Below are positions 1 to 11,117 of a DNA stretch of 64,000 nucleotides, one piece after another. The stretch is from Amia ocellicauda (Eukaryota > Chordata > Actinopteri > Amiiformes > Amiidae): assembly GCF_036373705.1 (NCBI RefSeq), contig NC_089857.1:33814284-33878283 (forward strand), in the 5' to 3' direction. Both the position numbers and the translations under genes were made by a program. Position 1 is the first letter of the stretch. Every line of letters starts with the position of its first letter. The notes below the pieces were generated by a model, which made no database searches, was not told the DNA's origin, and worked only from the letters and a program-made list of their open reading frames with translations.

Positions 1-1143
1 TTGATACTAGTATTGCTTTAATAAAACAACTTTTATTATCTAATAAAAGTACTAACAGCCTTTTGTGTAACATCTGGAATGGGATGGGACTTAATTTTTT
101 TCTCCTGCTAATCCATAGACATTTAAATGGTTAAATGCTGTTACACTAAGTGGAAGCTGGACTCCACTGGAAAACAAGATGTGGCACCACAGTTGGTCTC
201 CTTTTGGGTAAATGATTTCAAAATCAAATATACATACATATATATGAATAACAATCATATAGATATACTTGTGTGGTTCTGTTGAAGCACATAAACAGGC
301 TATGTTTCAAAATGCCGTCTTGATGGCTGGATATTGATTTACTGGATTGTCTATCAGACTCCCTGCAGTTGGTTAGATAATGAGAGCTATATATACAGTA
401 CTGTTCAAAAGTTCAAAATATCTAAGTGATATAAAGTGGAACTGGGGGTAAAGGCAATATTGTTTGTGTATTTTTGTTTTAATACTATGTTTACATCCCT
501 GATCAGATAACCATCTGCTCATTAACACTATACCACAGACATTCATAAGTAAGTTGTAATAACTGTAGTTCCAGCTCACTGTCATCCGTTTACTAGGAAA
601 GCTCTACATTGACAAGTTGTTTAGGGAATTGCCTGAAGAATGGACAATATCGTAATCCCTGACTCCAAAGGTTTCCAAACCTTTGAATGGTACTGCTTAT
701 ATAAACTTCTCATCTGTACCATGGTGAACTAAATTTGTAATAACGTTGAGATCCTATACATGTGATGCTTTAATAAACAACCTGGTAAATTTGGTCTTGT
801 TATTAATCCATTTGAATCATGTTAGTTAAGACTTTTTCGTTTTGGGTCCATAAGTACATTCTTTAAATCCAAGGTGTTGAAAAGCTGAGCTTGAATGGCA
901 TTATGAAGAGACTGGTATAAGATTGTTCAACCTATTGATTTAAGACATCTGGTGTAAGTATACAGAGCACTCATCAGAAATAAAATGATCCAAATGCACT
1001 ACCTGAGAAATTCTTCAAAATGTAATATATGTGAACCATGAACCAAACCACAAAAACAGGTAGTATATATGTATAATTTGTACTTATCACAGTACACTTG
1101 ATAAAAGAGTAATCTTAATCTGTTGCTTTTGATTTGCTTTCAG
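1..1143. other. CARNMT1 intron or upstream DNA, no gene seen
   Basis: AT-rich sequence ends in a pyrimidine-rich tract and the CAG acceptor at 1141-1143. Neither strand shows an open frame resembling the missing CARNMT1 first exon. The stretch is therefore read as the 3' part of intron 1. Confidence 0.5.
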
Positions 1144-4100
1144 AATCCATGTTCATGAGAGAGTGAACCGGGCTGAACGACAGTTTCGTTACCTTCCTGA
1201 TCACCATCAGATGCTGCTTCCCAATTTCCTCCCCAACCTGAAAAAAATTCGCAGGTGCATTGATCACAATCAGGAGGTGCTGCAGGCCATTGTGCTCAAC
1301 TGTGTTCACATGTTTGAGAATATGGAGTATGGAGAAGATGTAGGTAAAAGGCTGTATTCTCTTCTTCTGGACAGCTAGGCATTATTAACTGCATTGTTGA
1401 TATTCACAAAGATTTTCAAAGCATTTTTCTCCAGGTTAAGACTTGGATGATTGGATGTAAACAATCATGTAGGTATGAGTAACAATTTGATCAGTTTGAC
1501 AGGCATTATTTTTTTACTAGTTATAATAAATGAAAACCGATCATTTTAAAAACAATTGGGGCCCCGAGGGGCCCACAATTGTGGGTATTATTCTTTTGTT
1601 TTAGTTTCATTTTTTTATATATGTGGAGCAATTTTTGCACTGGAATAAAATGCTTTGCAAGTTGTCATATTGTTAAGTCTTGACACTGAAAAAGGTAGAA
1701 AAGACATGACAGTCAATATACTTTGTCAATAGACTTTCAGTTTATGCTTATTGAGAGAGCTTTTAACAAAATTAATTTAGCTGATTTGATTCACAGCTTT
1801 GCCCATGGAAATCTGACATTCAGGAACAATGAGGAAAACCTGTTTTTTTAAGTAGACTTCAGTTGTAAAATACACATGCATAATAATGCCATATGGATTT
1901 AAAATTGTGTTTTTTGTCTGGAAAATAAATGAAATTATGTAGTAGTCATTAGGTTTTCATAGACTTACATTGGTTTTAGTAAACTATTGTTTTCATGCGG
2001 AGTGCCTCAGTGCTTGGTATGGAGAATTACTGTACTCTTGTCATAGAACAAATGCATTAAACAGAAAAGATAATTGAATACTATATTATAGTTTTTTTCA
2101 CACTTAATGAACTTAGAGTTGAAAGGTCTATATTTTAAGTTATCAGTGTATTTAGAACTTTGCTACATGTTTATTTTTCACTTGTAACAATATTGGTACT
2201 GTACAACAGGAAATATTGGCTGGTAGTACATTTGGCGGACCTGCCACATTGGGAGATTTTAACAGTTTGTGAATTGGTAATTTTAGAAAAATATATAATT
2301 TTGCACTTTAAACTCTGTAATTTAAGCTAAATGCTTACTTAAAAGACATTCTTACATGTTTTAATGATACAATCTGCTTCAGGCTTCAATAACCTGGGTG
2401 ACTAAGGTGATGGTAGAAATTTAGTTCTTGCTTAGAAAGCCAAAGAGTCGGGTACTACAGGCAATTTAGAAATTGCTAGTCAGATTAATTCTGTAAACTA
2501 TTTCCTCTTCCTCCCCACAATGTATTCAGAGGTGGGATTGCTTCTTTGATGGAAATATAATTGGCTTCTCAATATACCCATCTTTCAATCTAGCATAATA
2601 AATTCACCACCAACATTTCCAGATATACTGTATATTATCTGACAGATGTTTGTCTTAAAATGAATAGATATGGAATTTGTTTCAATTTCAGGATGATTTG
2701 AGGAAGGTACGGCCGTCTTCTACATTTGATATGGACAAACTTAAGTCAACGATCAAACAGTTTGTGCGAGACTGGAGTGATGCAGGCAAAGTTGAGAGGG
2801 AAGCCTGCTACCAGCCACTGATTAATGAGATCCTGAGGCTATTTCCAAGAGACCAGTGGTATTTTTCAACTATTTTTAAAGAGGATTATAAAGGGCTGAT
2901 CATGTATATTTGAATAGATATTCAATACTTTATACTGGGATCAAATGTGTTTAGACTATAGGTTGTTTTAAAACTGGTAATTAGCCTAATGCAAAAGAAC
3001 TACATAGAATTTCAATTTAAGGGACTTAAAGCTATTGCTTATTACTTATCACTTGTTAATGCGAGTACTCAATGAGGACAAGGTTACTTTTAAGTCAGTA
3101 AAATTAAGTCAGATGTTAGGAAATCATTTGACATGGCCTTGTGTGAATGCTCAAATGGGACCATTTAAGTTACAGAAACTTAAATGTTATTTTGGTATCA
3201 GATATAGTTTTCTAATAACTTTATCTAAACCATTGTTGTATATTAAGTGAGATTCTACTTATATTCTGTTTGCTCAGCATATATATTTCTCTTTTGCAGT
3301 GATGCTTCAAAGATCAGCATCCTGGTTCCAGGTGCAGGCCTCGGCAGACTAGCCTGGGAGATAGCCAAGTTGGGTTATGCCTGCCAAGGAAACGAGTGGA
3401 GCTTCTTTATGCTTTTCTCCTCCAATTTTGTTCTTAACCGGTACTTACAAGTTCATATCAAAGTCATTTAACAAGGAAGTTAAGTCTGTGCAGTGGAATA
3501 CATCGCATTTAAATCTTTTTAAGTGTATTCCACTTCACTGATTAATTTCTTTATTTTTTACTTATGTTTTTTCCCCAAACTGTTTGAATTTTGCTTGTAT
3601 TATGATTTTTCTCGTTTAACATTTGATAGGTTATGAGGGAGGAAGATGCTTTATCCGAGTTCTTCCAGCTTTGGTTAATTTGCTTTCTTTTCACATTTTA
3701 ATATTACTTACCAGTATGTATTTAAACATGGGCTCTATTATTATCCACATTGTTGCCTGGAATGTACAGTGTGCTCTAGAGTTGCACAGTATACCACAAA
3801 TTCTATACATTTTTGATACTAAATAAAACAAAACGGTTCGATACTAGAATTTTTGTTATGTTCAATACTTCTGTCAAATGTGTATCACGTCTCATGATGG
3901 AGAGAATCAAGTCGGTCTAGTGATTTATCTGAATCCATTAGTGAGGTTTTTTTAGGCGCTTAACTTTTCTCTGCATATTATTAATAATATTGCAGACATT
4001 CAGTGTACAATGTATCTACAAGCATATACGTAATAACTGCATATACGTATTTCAATTATCAGTGTAAAAATTGACAATTTTTTGATGACAATAACATTAC

Positions 4101-7100
4101 TAGAAGATATCACTAGTTTTTGTATTCTTTCTTACAGCAATAAACACACCCATGGAACAAGTGCAAACAAGAGAGAATATAATAATAAATAAACAATTAT
4201 TGATTACAATTAAATTGCTACAAAGATAGATAGCTAGAATTTGCTTTTTCAGACTCGCACAGCATTAAACACACCGGGAAAACAACCACAAGCAAGAGAG
4301 AAAAGGTTGCATTCTTGTAGCGCAGATGTCCACAGTTCTGTGCAGATCTACAGAATTTCACCGATCCCATTGGTGGAGCAGTGCAGATCTGTGCAGAACT
4401 GCAGAAATCTGCTCTACATGAAGTTGATGCATGGATACCTTTGCAGGGGCAGAGTGTAATTCAGCACTTGCACAAAGCAAAACAAAAGCATGAAACAAAC
4501 ACGCACACAAAACTTCTGAAAACATAACAATCTGTCTACTACAAAGTATTTACAAAATGTAATTTTGATTGGGAAGTGGCATAAGGAGTAACAGTTTTCA
4601 GTAATGCTTCAGAGTGTGGGAAGCATGGCATTTAAAAAGTATTTATTTTTAACCAGTATGCGGACATGATGAAGGTTGTATTTTAAATAAGGTTGTAAGT
4701 TAGTTATCGTTGTTGTTCCAAGGAGCTAAGAACGGTTTGTTTTCCCCATCAGGTGTGCTGAAGTGAATTCAATGACACTGTATCCATGGATTCACCAGTT
4801 CAGCAATAATAAGAAGTCCTCTGATCAGATTCGCCCAGTTTATTTTCCTGATGTCAACCCACAGAGCCTCCCAGCTAATTCAGATTTTTCCATGGTAGCT
4901 GGAGACTTCCAAGAGGTCTACACAGAACCTAGTAAGTTATTTCCCTTCTTAAATCCTTAGTATCTTTGTATTTGTTTTAAATCTATTAAGCAAGGCCATT
5001 TTCTTATTGAAACCATTGAGCTGTTGTTGTGCTGCACAGGATAAGTTAACTATGTGCTGACAAACATTGGGAAACGTGGCTTTAAATTATTAACATAACA
5101 TCAATACATGAGTTCGTATAAAGCTTTTAAGCACATTTTATTATTGTTTATGTATCAAAGATATTTACCCTGCTTCACAATCCAAAGTAGTAAGATTATG
5201 CAACTTTAGCTGAGAGAATGCCCATCACAATACTTATTACTTATTTCTCTCCTCCCCCACCCCCCTATAACAGATTCCTGGGATTGTGTAGCAACATGTT
5301 TCTTCATAGACACAGCACATAATGTTATTGATTACATTGAGACTATTTGGAACATTCTCAAACCTGGTGGAACATGGATTAATTTGGGTAAGTTACACAG
5401 TCATGTTTTTGTTTCAAAGCAATTTTTATAAGCAGTTCAGTAAGCAGCATTGTATATTATTAGGTCCCTACTTTTTATGCAACTTGTTTTTTTTCAGTTG
5501 TAATTCAACTGCTATGCCCCAGATGTCCCTGCAACTCAAAGTAATTAGTAATTGAATTCACACTTGAGAAATCAATTAATTATGCTTTGACTAATTAGAA
5601 AAAAACAAACTAATTGAGTATAAATGGTAATTGAATAAATTGATGCGTTACAAGAAACAGTGTGAATCATGGAGTCAAATACATTGCAATCAAAAAGCAT
5701 TTAATTGTGGGACCACATGCATCAATATCCACCTGGTGTTCTGTACACTGATGGGTATCATTTGTTTTGCACAACTTGTAATTTCTCTTTGGACCTCACT
5801 CGAAAGTCAACAATAGATGGAAATTTATCATCAGAAAATCACAGAAAACAAAAGGCTGACATTGGCAGCTATGAGACGACATCCTTCAGTAAAAAATGTA
5901 AGGTTAAAGAAAGTTATGAACACTGACTAGATGTAATTTTCTATTTGACAGAGGCGTTTGTGATGATAATCCTCTGGAAAAACAATTATAGGAAACAATC
6001 TCATTGAAATGCATCACAATTTGTAACACGACAAAATGTGTAAAAGTCCAAGGGGGGTGAATACTTCCTATAACCACTGTACATACAGAGTGATACCACA
6101 AGAGTACAGATACTGCAATAAACTGCAAAACATCCCATGACATTTCTGATATGTTTTGGTCAGTCCAAGAAGAAGCCACATTGTATTCAACTAGCTCATA
6201 GTTTTCTGATGGCAGTAATGATATTCGACCCACAACAATCTGGAAGTCCTCCCATTCTGTTGTATTGTAGGATTTCATGCTGACTGTAAATGGAAAAATG
6301 CCTACCTAACAAAGATCACATAAAACACAGGGCCCTATATATTATATATTTATTCATTGATTTCTTTATTTCCATATGTTGTTGAAAAAATGGCTATAGT
6401 ATTTGTATTTAATAAAATGTCTGCAATACAGTACTGTTCTGGATATCATTACATTTAAAGTGATAAGATAGTGTCATATAAACTTCTGTAGCACTTTTTC
6501 ATGCATCTTTCAGGTCCACTGTTGTACCACTTTGAAAATATGGCAAATGAACTGTCAATTGAACTCAGTTATGAAGATATTAAGGCTGTTATTTTAAAGT
6601 ATGGATTCCTGATTGAGGTAAGAGAAAGAAAGCACACTTTAATTCCTCTTTATTGTATTATCCGGGGTGTAAAAAGTGTTTGATGCTCTGTGAATGTTAA
6701 TGTTGAATTTCTTGTTCATAGGCTGAGTATGTGATGTTCAGTGTATATGAAATATAAAATACTGCATGATTCTGTTCCGATTTAAAAGATCAGTGATCTC
6801 TTGCCTACACACATTAAGCTGTGTAGATCTATAGATCATTGAAACATCCAGGGCCATTTAAGAAGGAAAAGATTGCAGAAGTGGCATTTGGAAATCAGCC
6901 CTTATATACAAAGGAGAAAAAAAGTCTACTGCATGATTGACATAATTTTATTTGGAAAATATGTGTATAGATCACATTTACACCAAAAGCCTAGTGGTCA
7001 TGTGATATGTAATTTGTTTTACACAACATATGTTTTTAAAGTGTGTGTGTTTATAACATTTCAAAGTAGCAGCTGTTTCTAAATGCATCATTTTTTTATT

Positions 7101-7295
7101 ATTTAGGTGGAGAGAGACTCTCTGTCGACAACATACACAGAGAATGACCATTCCATGTTGAAATACCTCTATGACTGTGTGTTCTTTGTTGCACGAAAAC
7201 CAGCTGATCAGTTCTTTTCCAACGGTTTCCAAGCTGCAAATGGGATTCAAGTTGAGGAATCGTTACAAAATGACCATGTTGACAGCATGACATGA
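1144..7295 (+). CDS. CARNMT1: Carnosine N-methyltransferase 1, 5'-partial, 7 coding exons
   Basis: SAM-dependent enzyme that methylates carnosine to anserine. Coding exons with matching phases are 1144-1339, 2692-2858, 3300-3440, 4753-4931, 5274-5387, 6514-6617 and 7107-7295 (TGA 7293-7295). The first two bases of the opening codon come from an exon outside the window. Recognisable parts in order are an N-terminal helical region ([12 protein letters not shown]), the SAM-binding motif I ([16 protein letters not shown], exon 3300-3440), the conserved stretch [28 protein letters not shown], the [12 protein letters not shown] motif, and GPLLYHFEN with the following [11 protein letters not shown]. 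These match the human protein closely in order and spacing. The 1144-1339 donor must be GTAGGT at 1340, because the GT four bases downstream breaks the frame. The C-terminus runs about 25 residues past the usual RKP ending. At the 2858/3300 junction a TGT Cys replaces the Trp that I recall in mammals. Confidence 0.95.
5631..5926 (+). pseudogene. CGGBP1-like / BED-type zinc-finger fragment in CARNMT1 intron
   Basis: An open frame (5705-5926) in the intron between CARNMT1 exons 5274-5387 and 6514-6617 resembles the N-terminal finger of CGGBP1, a domesticated hAT-type protein. It has LFCTTCN (the C-x2-C pair), then [20 protein letters not shown], where CGGBP1-like proteins have R-K-S-A-I-x-D-H-L...H. 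One zinc-ligand His of that pattern is Asn here, and the frame stops soon after the finger. No terminal inverted repeats were identified. It reads as a decayed transposon-derived fragment, not an exon of the host gene. The family match is from memory of the motif. Confidence 0.5.
5970..6085 (+). repeat. End of an interspersed fish repeat (Tc1-type tail)
   Basis: The stretch has the form 'acaaaatgtgtaaaagtcc' followed by a run of G, 'tgaatactt' and a final 'cactgta'. This layout is very common at the ends of dispersed fish repeats. No matching left end is visible nearby, so it is a truncated or decayed copy. The family assignment is tentative. Confidence 0.35.
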
Positions 7296-7760
7296 CAGCA
7301 AATTTCAGCGGAACACAGAAAATCCCACAGAACAATGGAAAAGTTGACTTAATGGGATTCCATGTTTTATTTTTTAAAGTTATTTTGTGGAATCGATACG
7401 CTGTCCTTGGAACTTTCTTAGTTTGGTTTCTAGTTTTCGACACAGAAATCTACAAAGGAGCAGCTTGTTGATAAAGTGACCAGTTGTTATAATTTTTGCT
7501 CATGAGTAAAAATGTAGAAGCTCTGGTGCCTTGTGTTATCTCCACACTTAAATGAATGCATAACATTTCCTAATTCTGAACAGTTTTCATTTGCATGCAT
7601 TTTACATTATTGCATTTGCAATTGAATATATTTATTTTGTATTTAAGTACAAAGAAAGTAATTTCAAACCAGTATAATTAGTTTTGTTTTCAGCAGCATA
7701 TTTGGGTTTAAGAACTGTCTAATCTTTTCAATAAAGAATTATATTTTTTTGAACACTTTT
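7296..7760 (+). other. CARNMT1: CARNMT1 3' UTR with poly(A) signal
   Basis: Non-coding AT-rich sequence follows the CARNMT1 stop. A canonical AATAAA lies at 7730-7735, about 435 bases after the stop, and cleavage would be expected near 7750. The end point is inferred, not observed. Confidence 0.5.
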
Positions 7761-8220
7761 TAAAATCTAACATGGAAGGTTTGATTTGTTCTTTTAAAAT
7801 TCAGCATATTGTAAAGAGTTTTTGAAAATGTTTTTTTTCATTACATTATTAAAATCTATTTTATCCAGAAAAAGTATAATTATTTTACATAGTATGTACA
7901 CACAAACATATTCCTAAAATTAACTGCAATCTATGGCAGGGTATAGTTTTTAATGAATATATACAGCAGGGCTTAAATTCAGCTGGACCTTGACTCAAGC
8001 CTGCAGCAATTTATTTTTGTGAGTACTGTGCAATTTATGTGCATAACATTTTATTTTACCCATTTATGTACATTGTATAGGAGCCATATATATAATATAC
8101 ATAATGTATATTGTGTTTTTTTATTTATTTTTTATTGGTGGGGGGGGGATAGGGCTCCGGGAAAAACTGAATGAGAAGTAAGCCCTTTATATAGATATAT
8201 ATACTGTATACACCATCAGC
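7761..8220. other. Intergenic, nothing recognised
   Basis: AT-rich spacer between the CARNMT1 poly(A) signal and the retrotransposon relic. It includes a G run near 8143-8150. No open frame or repeat family was recognised. Confidence 0.5.
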
Positions 8221-8520
8221 CTATATCGATCCACTGCTAGATGAAGACATCCCCAAGATGTGTCCACTTTCTTCGATCTACAGCTTCTCTTTTCCATGTC
8301 ATGTCTGCAAAGTGTATAATTTCATCCTCCCATCATCCTCTAGCTCTTTTTCATCTATTGGGATCGATTAAATAACTTATTTTCTTGCAATGTGTCCAGT
8401 CCATTGCCCATTTTATAATTGTCACTCTTTCAATTGTCACATATTTTGGTTTCTTCTCAGATCCATTCATTTATTTTTCAATCTCTTGTTATTCCAAGCA
8501 GACATCTTATTATGTAATCT
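8221..8520 (-). pseudogene. Degraded non-LTR retrotransposon, reverse-transcriptase C-terminus
   Basis: Read on the minus strand, the frame contains KWAMDWTHCKK, then a damaged basic segment with stops, then WEDEIIHFADMTWKREAVDR and RKWTHLGDVFI. This is the typical tail of endonuclease/reverse-transcriptase polyproteins of RTE- or CR1-like non-LTR elements (consensus pattern KWxWAGHxAR ... RWxDDIxxxAGxxWxxxAxDRxxWxxLxEAY). At least three in-frame stops show it is dead. The upstream minus-strand part (8425-8520) still resembles the preceding TKVxDxxE region. The rest of the element was not found. It sits between CARNMT1 and C9orf40. Confidence 0.6.
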
Positions 8521-8639
8521 GCAGTTTCTTAATCATTTTTGCATTAATATGATGTATATATAATAGTTTAATTCTTGCATACAATTTATATCTACAATTC
8601 AGATATAATGGTGTTTTTAAACAATTTAAACTGTTGAAT

Positions 8640-8868
8640 GAAAGGCGTAGAGATGTATCTCAGAACTGCACTGTCCCTCCAGATGAACAGAGGGCGCTAC
8701 AGTGAAACCATAGTCACTCTTCATGCGGACTGCTCTTGCTGAAGGGGCGAGCACAGGACTAGCCTTTCCGAGTTGAAGTTAAGAGGGGGAGGTTTAAATT
8801 GTGTTCAGTCTCTTTGTATTATTATTTCCCCTCTGCATTAGTCGCATTAAGCAATATAAACTGCCTAT
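8640..8868 (+). promoter_or_regulatory. Probable C9orf40 promoter and 5' UTR
   Basis: Base composition changes from AT-rich to mixed and CpG-containing just before the C9orf40 ATG, and the GC-rich stretch continues through exon 1 to about 9270. No TATA box is evident. This is the pattern of a CpG-type housekeeping promoter. The boundaries are approximate. Confidence 0.35.
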
Positions 8869-9815
8869 ATGACCAAGAGAAGGGCAGAACACCCTCTGAT
8901 CTGCGACGTGCCTTTGAAAAGATGCCAGAGTGGAGAACATCTCTATCCTACGCCTGTAGCTTATCCTGACCTCCCACCATGTCCACTGGCAACAAAGCTG
9001 AGGAAAAGAGCATTTACCGGCGAAGAAGAATGTGAAGATATAACTCGTAAATCGTACAAAAGGTCGGCCATTAAAAAGGAAGAGCGCCAGCCGGACACCA
9101 CTCGGACTGACAGAGCGCCGCGGTGGGGCTGCGCTTCTCGACGCTTCCGTGCGGAGGACAGGCGCCTGGCGTGGGATGCACCCGGAGCAGCGTGCAGCGA
9201 GAAAGGCCCGGCCAAACAGAGCAGCAGCGGGCCAGAGCTGGGCCACAGGGGTGGAGAGGTGATCTGAGAAATGTCGCATGTCTCACATAATAACACTGTA
9301 TGAAAAGGAACAGTAGGTGTCGCCAGTTGCATATAAAAGTAACCTGGCCTATGTTAGTATATCATTTACTGATGGTATATTTTTAAATGTAAAAAAACAG
9401 GAGATGCATGTTACTCTTTACTCGAATACTAATGCAAATGATCTCTTTTTGGTATACAAATATAACTGTTTTACTTGCATTTGACAGGACCATAACAACC
9501 TACACATTGTTATAGTTGCAGTATAATAATAAATGATATACTTAAGCACGTTCTAACAGTGCCTAATTTAATTACTACCTATAAATGTAGCATTTGAGTA
9601 GTTTAAAAGTGATGTTAGATCCCACAAGGTGAAATGCTGTTTTGTGCATCAGGTTATATGATCTCTGACATTTTCCTCAGGTGTCACCCACAGAAGAACA
9701 GCTTTGCAGCTTCAACTCTTTCCAGTATTGGAGAGTCCCTCTCCCTGCCCTTGAGCTGACAGAACTACAGGACCCAGAGCTCTCTGTATCTTCTGAGACT
9801 GGCATGGAAACTTGA
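8869..9815 (+). CDS. C9orf40: C9orf40-like protein, 2 exons, complete (174 aa)
   Basis: Exons 8869-9258 and 9681-9815 join in phase 0 across GT (9259) and AG (9679-9680), ending in TGA at 9813-9815. The protein opens with MTKRRAEHPL and a VPLKRCQ segment, has a basic low-complexity middle, and ends with FNSFQYWRVPLPALELTELQD plus a short acidic tail. The start, the conserved SFQYWR-PLP box near the C-terminus, and the position between CARNMT1 and TRPM6 on the same strand match C9orf40, a small vertebrate protein of unestablished function. Exon 1 is GC-rich, while exon 2 has ordinary composition. No signal peptide or membrane segment is visible. The high charge fits a nuclear protein, but that is inference. 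Confidence 0.85.
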
Positions 9816-10735
9816 GAGGACATCCTAAAATGCATCATTGTAAATATCCCGAGTCAGTGTGCTGGCACAACCATACCACTTGAATTCCAATGCTTCATCC
9901 AGGGAATTGCGTATATTCAGTTTCATTAAACAGACAAACTGCAAGACAGCATCTGTTTCCACTAAGTTCACATCAAAATCCTAGTTTTTGAATTGATTAT
10001 CATCTTGCAAAAATTAAATGAACATGACATGGGATGTGGAAATTATAGTAATGAGAGCTGCCAGCTTTGTTGTGATTTGTCTGTTAGTGAAGGCAAATTG
10101 ATGTTCTAAATATCAGTGTCTGAAATTGTCAGAACGTTTCAGACAAGCATGTTGGCAATTGGTGTACCCAGAATGCTAACGGGCCTGAATCCATTTCAGA
10201 TTTACAAAAGATCTATTTAGTATGAAGTCAGATTAAACAGATGTCGTACATGACTAATTTGTAAGCAGAAATGTTTAATTAATTTACACATTCTTTACTT
10301 AAATAGTTGCAAAAGGATTTTGTCTTTTAAGGTGTATATATTGCTAATCTTGAAAACCATGAGGTTTTGTAAAATGTTTGCATTAAAAGTATTTTCACAA
10401 GCCTTCCTTGACAATATGTGCTTCTTTTTAATGTATCATAGTAAGTTAACTTAGTTGTGTAGACTGCTACTGTCCAAACAGGACAAAACAACAACACATA
10501 AGCATAACACAACAGTTGCTTATTGTCCGAAATCTGGATTGTGAATTATGGACTTTGCTCACCTGTGTTCTGTAGTCTCAAAGTCTGCTCGCCTTTCTTC
10601 CAGAATTTTAAGCACTGAGGATTTTCAACCTGTTTTGCTGACTTACGTTATTCACAGCTTGTTATTCATTGCTATATAGTTTCCCCGAGATACTTAAGTT
10701 AATTCAAGCTTGAAGTTAGTGTGCAGTGTAATGCA

Positions 10736-10811
<76 letters not shown>

Positions 10812-11000
10812 CCTGTTCTTAAAGGTATACACATTATATTTTGCATTGTCTGTTGAATACATGGTTGTGGAAGGACATGTGAGAACTAGTACAGCAATTG
10901 TCTTAACTAGATGCTGGAAAACACAGCTGACCAGAGATTAATCCTCAGAGCTACAGCCTACCTGGACTAGAGCACTTTGTGCCAGGTAGTGATCTGAAAG
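9816..11000 (+). other. C9orf40 3' UTR and spacer
   Basis: An ATTAAA at 9925-9930 is a candidate poly(A) signal for C9orf40. The rest of the spacer is AT-rich and holds the (TA)n and T-run tract at 10739-10811. I see no further gene here. Confidence 0.35.
10739..10811. repeat. (TA)n microsatellite with T run
   Basis: About 27 TA units are followed by a run of about 18 T between C9orf40 and TRPM6. Confidence 0.95.
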
Positions 11001-11029
11001 CTCCTCCCCTTAGGTTGGCATTTCAATGA

Positions 11030-11117
11030 ACAGGATTTCTGAGCTCCACCATTTCGATGTGAGTTCTCCTGTTTTTCCAGTGCCAAGTCTGTTGCTTGGT
11101 TTTTGGCAACTAAGATG
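11030..11117 (+). promoter_or_regulatory. TRPM6: Candidate alternative TRPM6 first exon ending in ATG
   Basis: An ATG at 11115-11117 is followed at once by a consensus donor (GTAAGC). Joining this codon to the phase-0 exon at 14014 gives a protein starting [11 protein letters not shown], very like the MSQKSWIE start of TRPM7. Mammalian TRPM6 is known to use several alternative first exons spliced to a common exon 2. A start-stop uORF (ATG-TGA) lies at 11057-11062. The 5' boundary is a guess and no transcript evidence is available. Confidence 0.4.

Noticed and set aside
1340..1378. Read-through extension of the first CARNMT1 exon past 1339
   Set aside because: The GT at 1340 joins in frame to the exon at 2692. 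Using the later GT at 1344 creates a stop in the next exon.
4134..4302. Two similar 44-base segments (4134-4177 and 4259-4302) and short 'gtgcagatct' repeats in a CARNMT1 intron
   Set aside because: Similarity is only about 70% and low in complexity. It is not enough to call a repeat family or element.
9071..9286. Minus-strand open frames over C9orf40 exon 1
   Set aside because: They are shadows of the GC-rich plus-strand exon and show no independent motif or splice partner.
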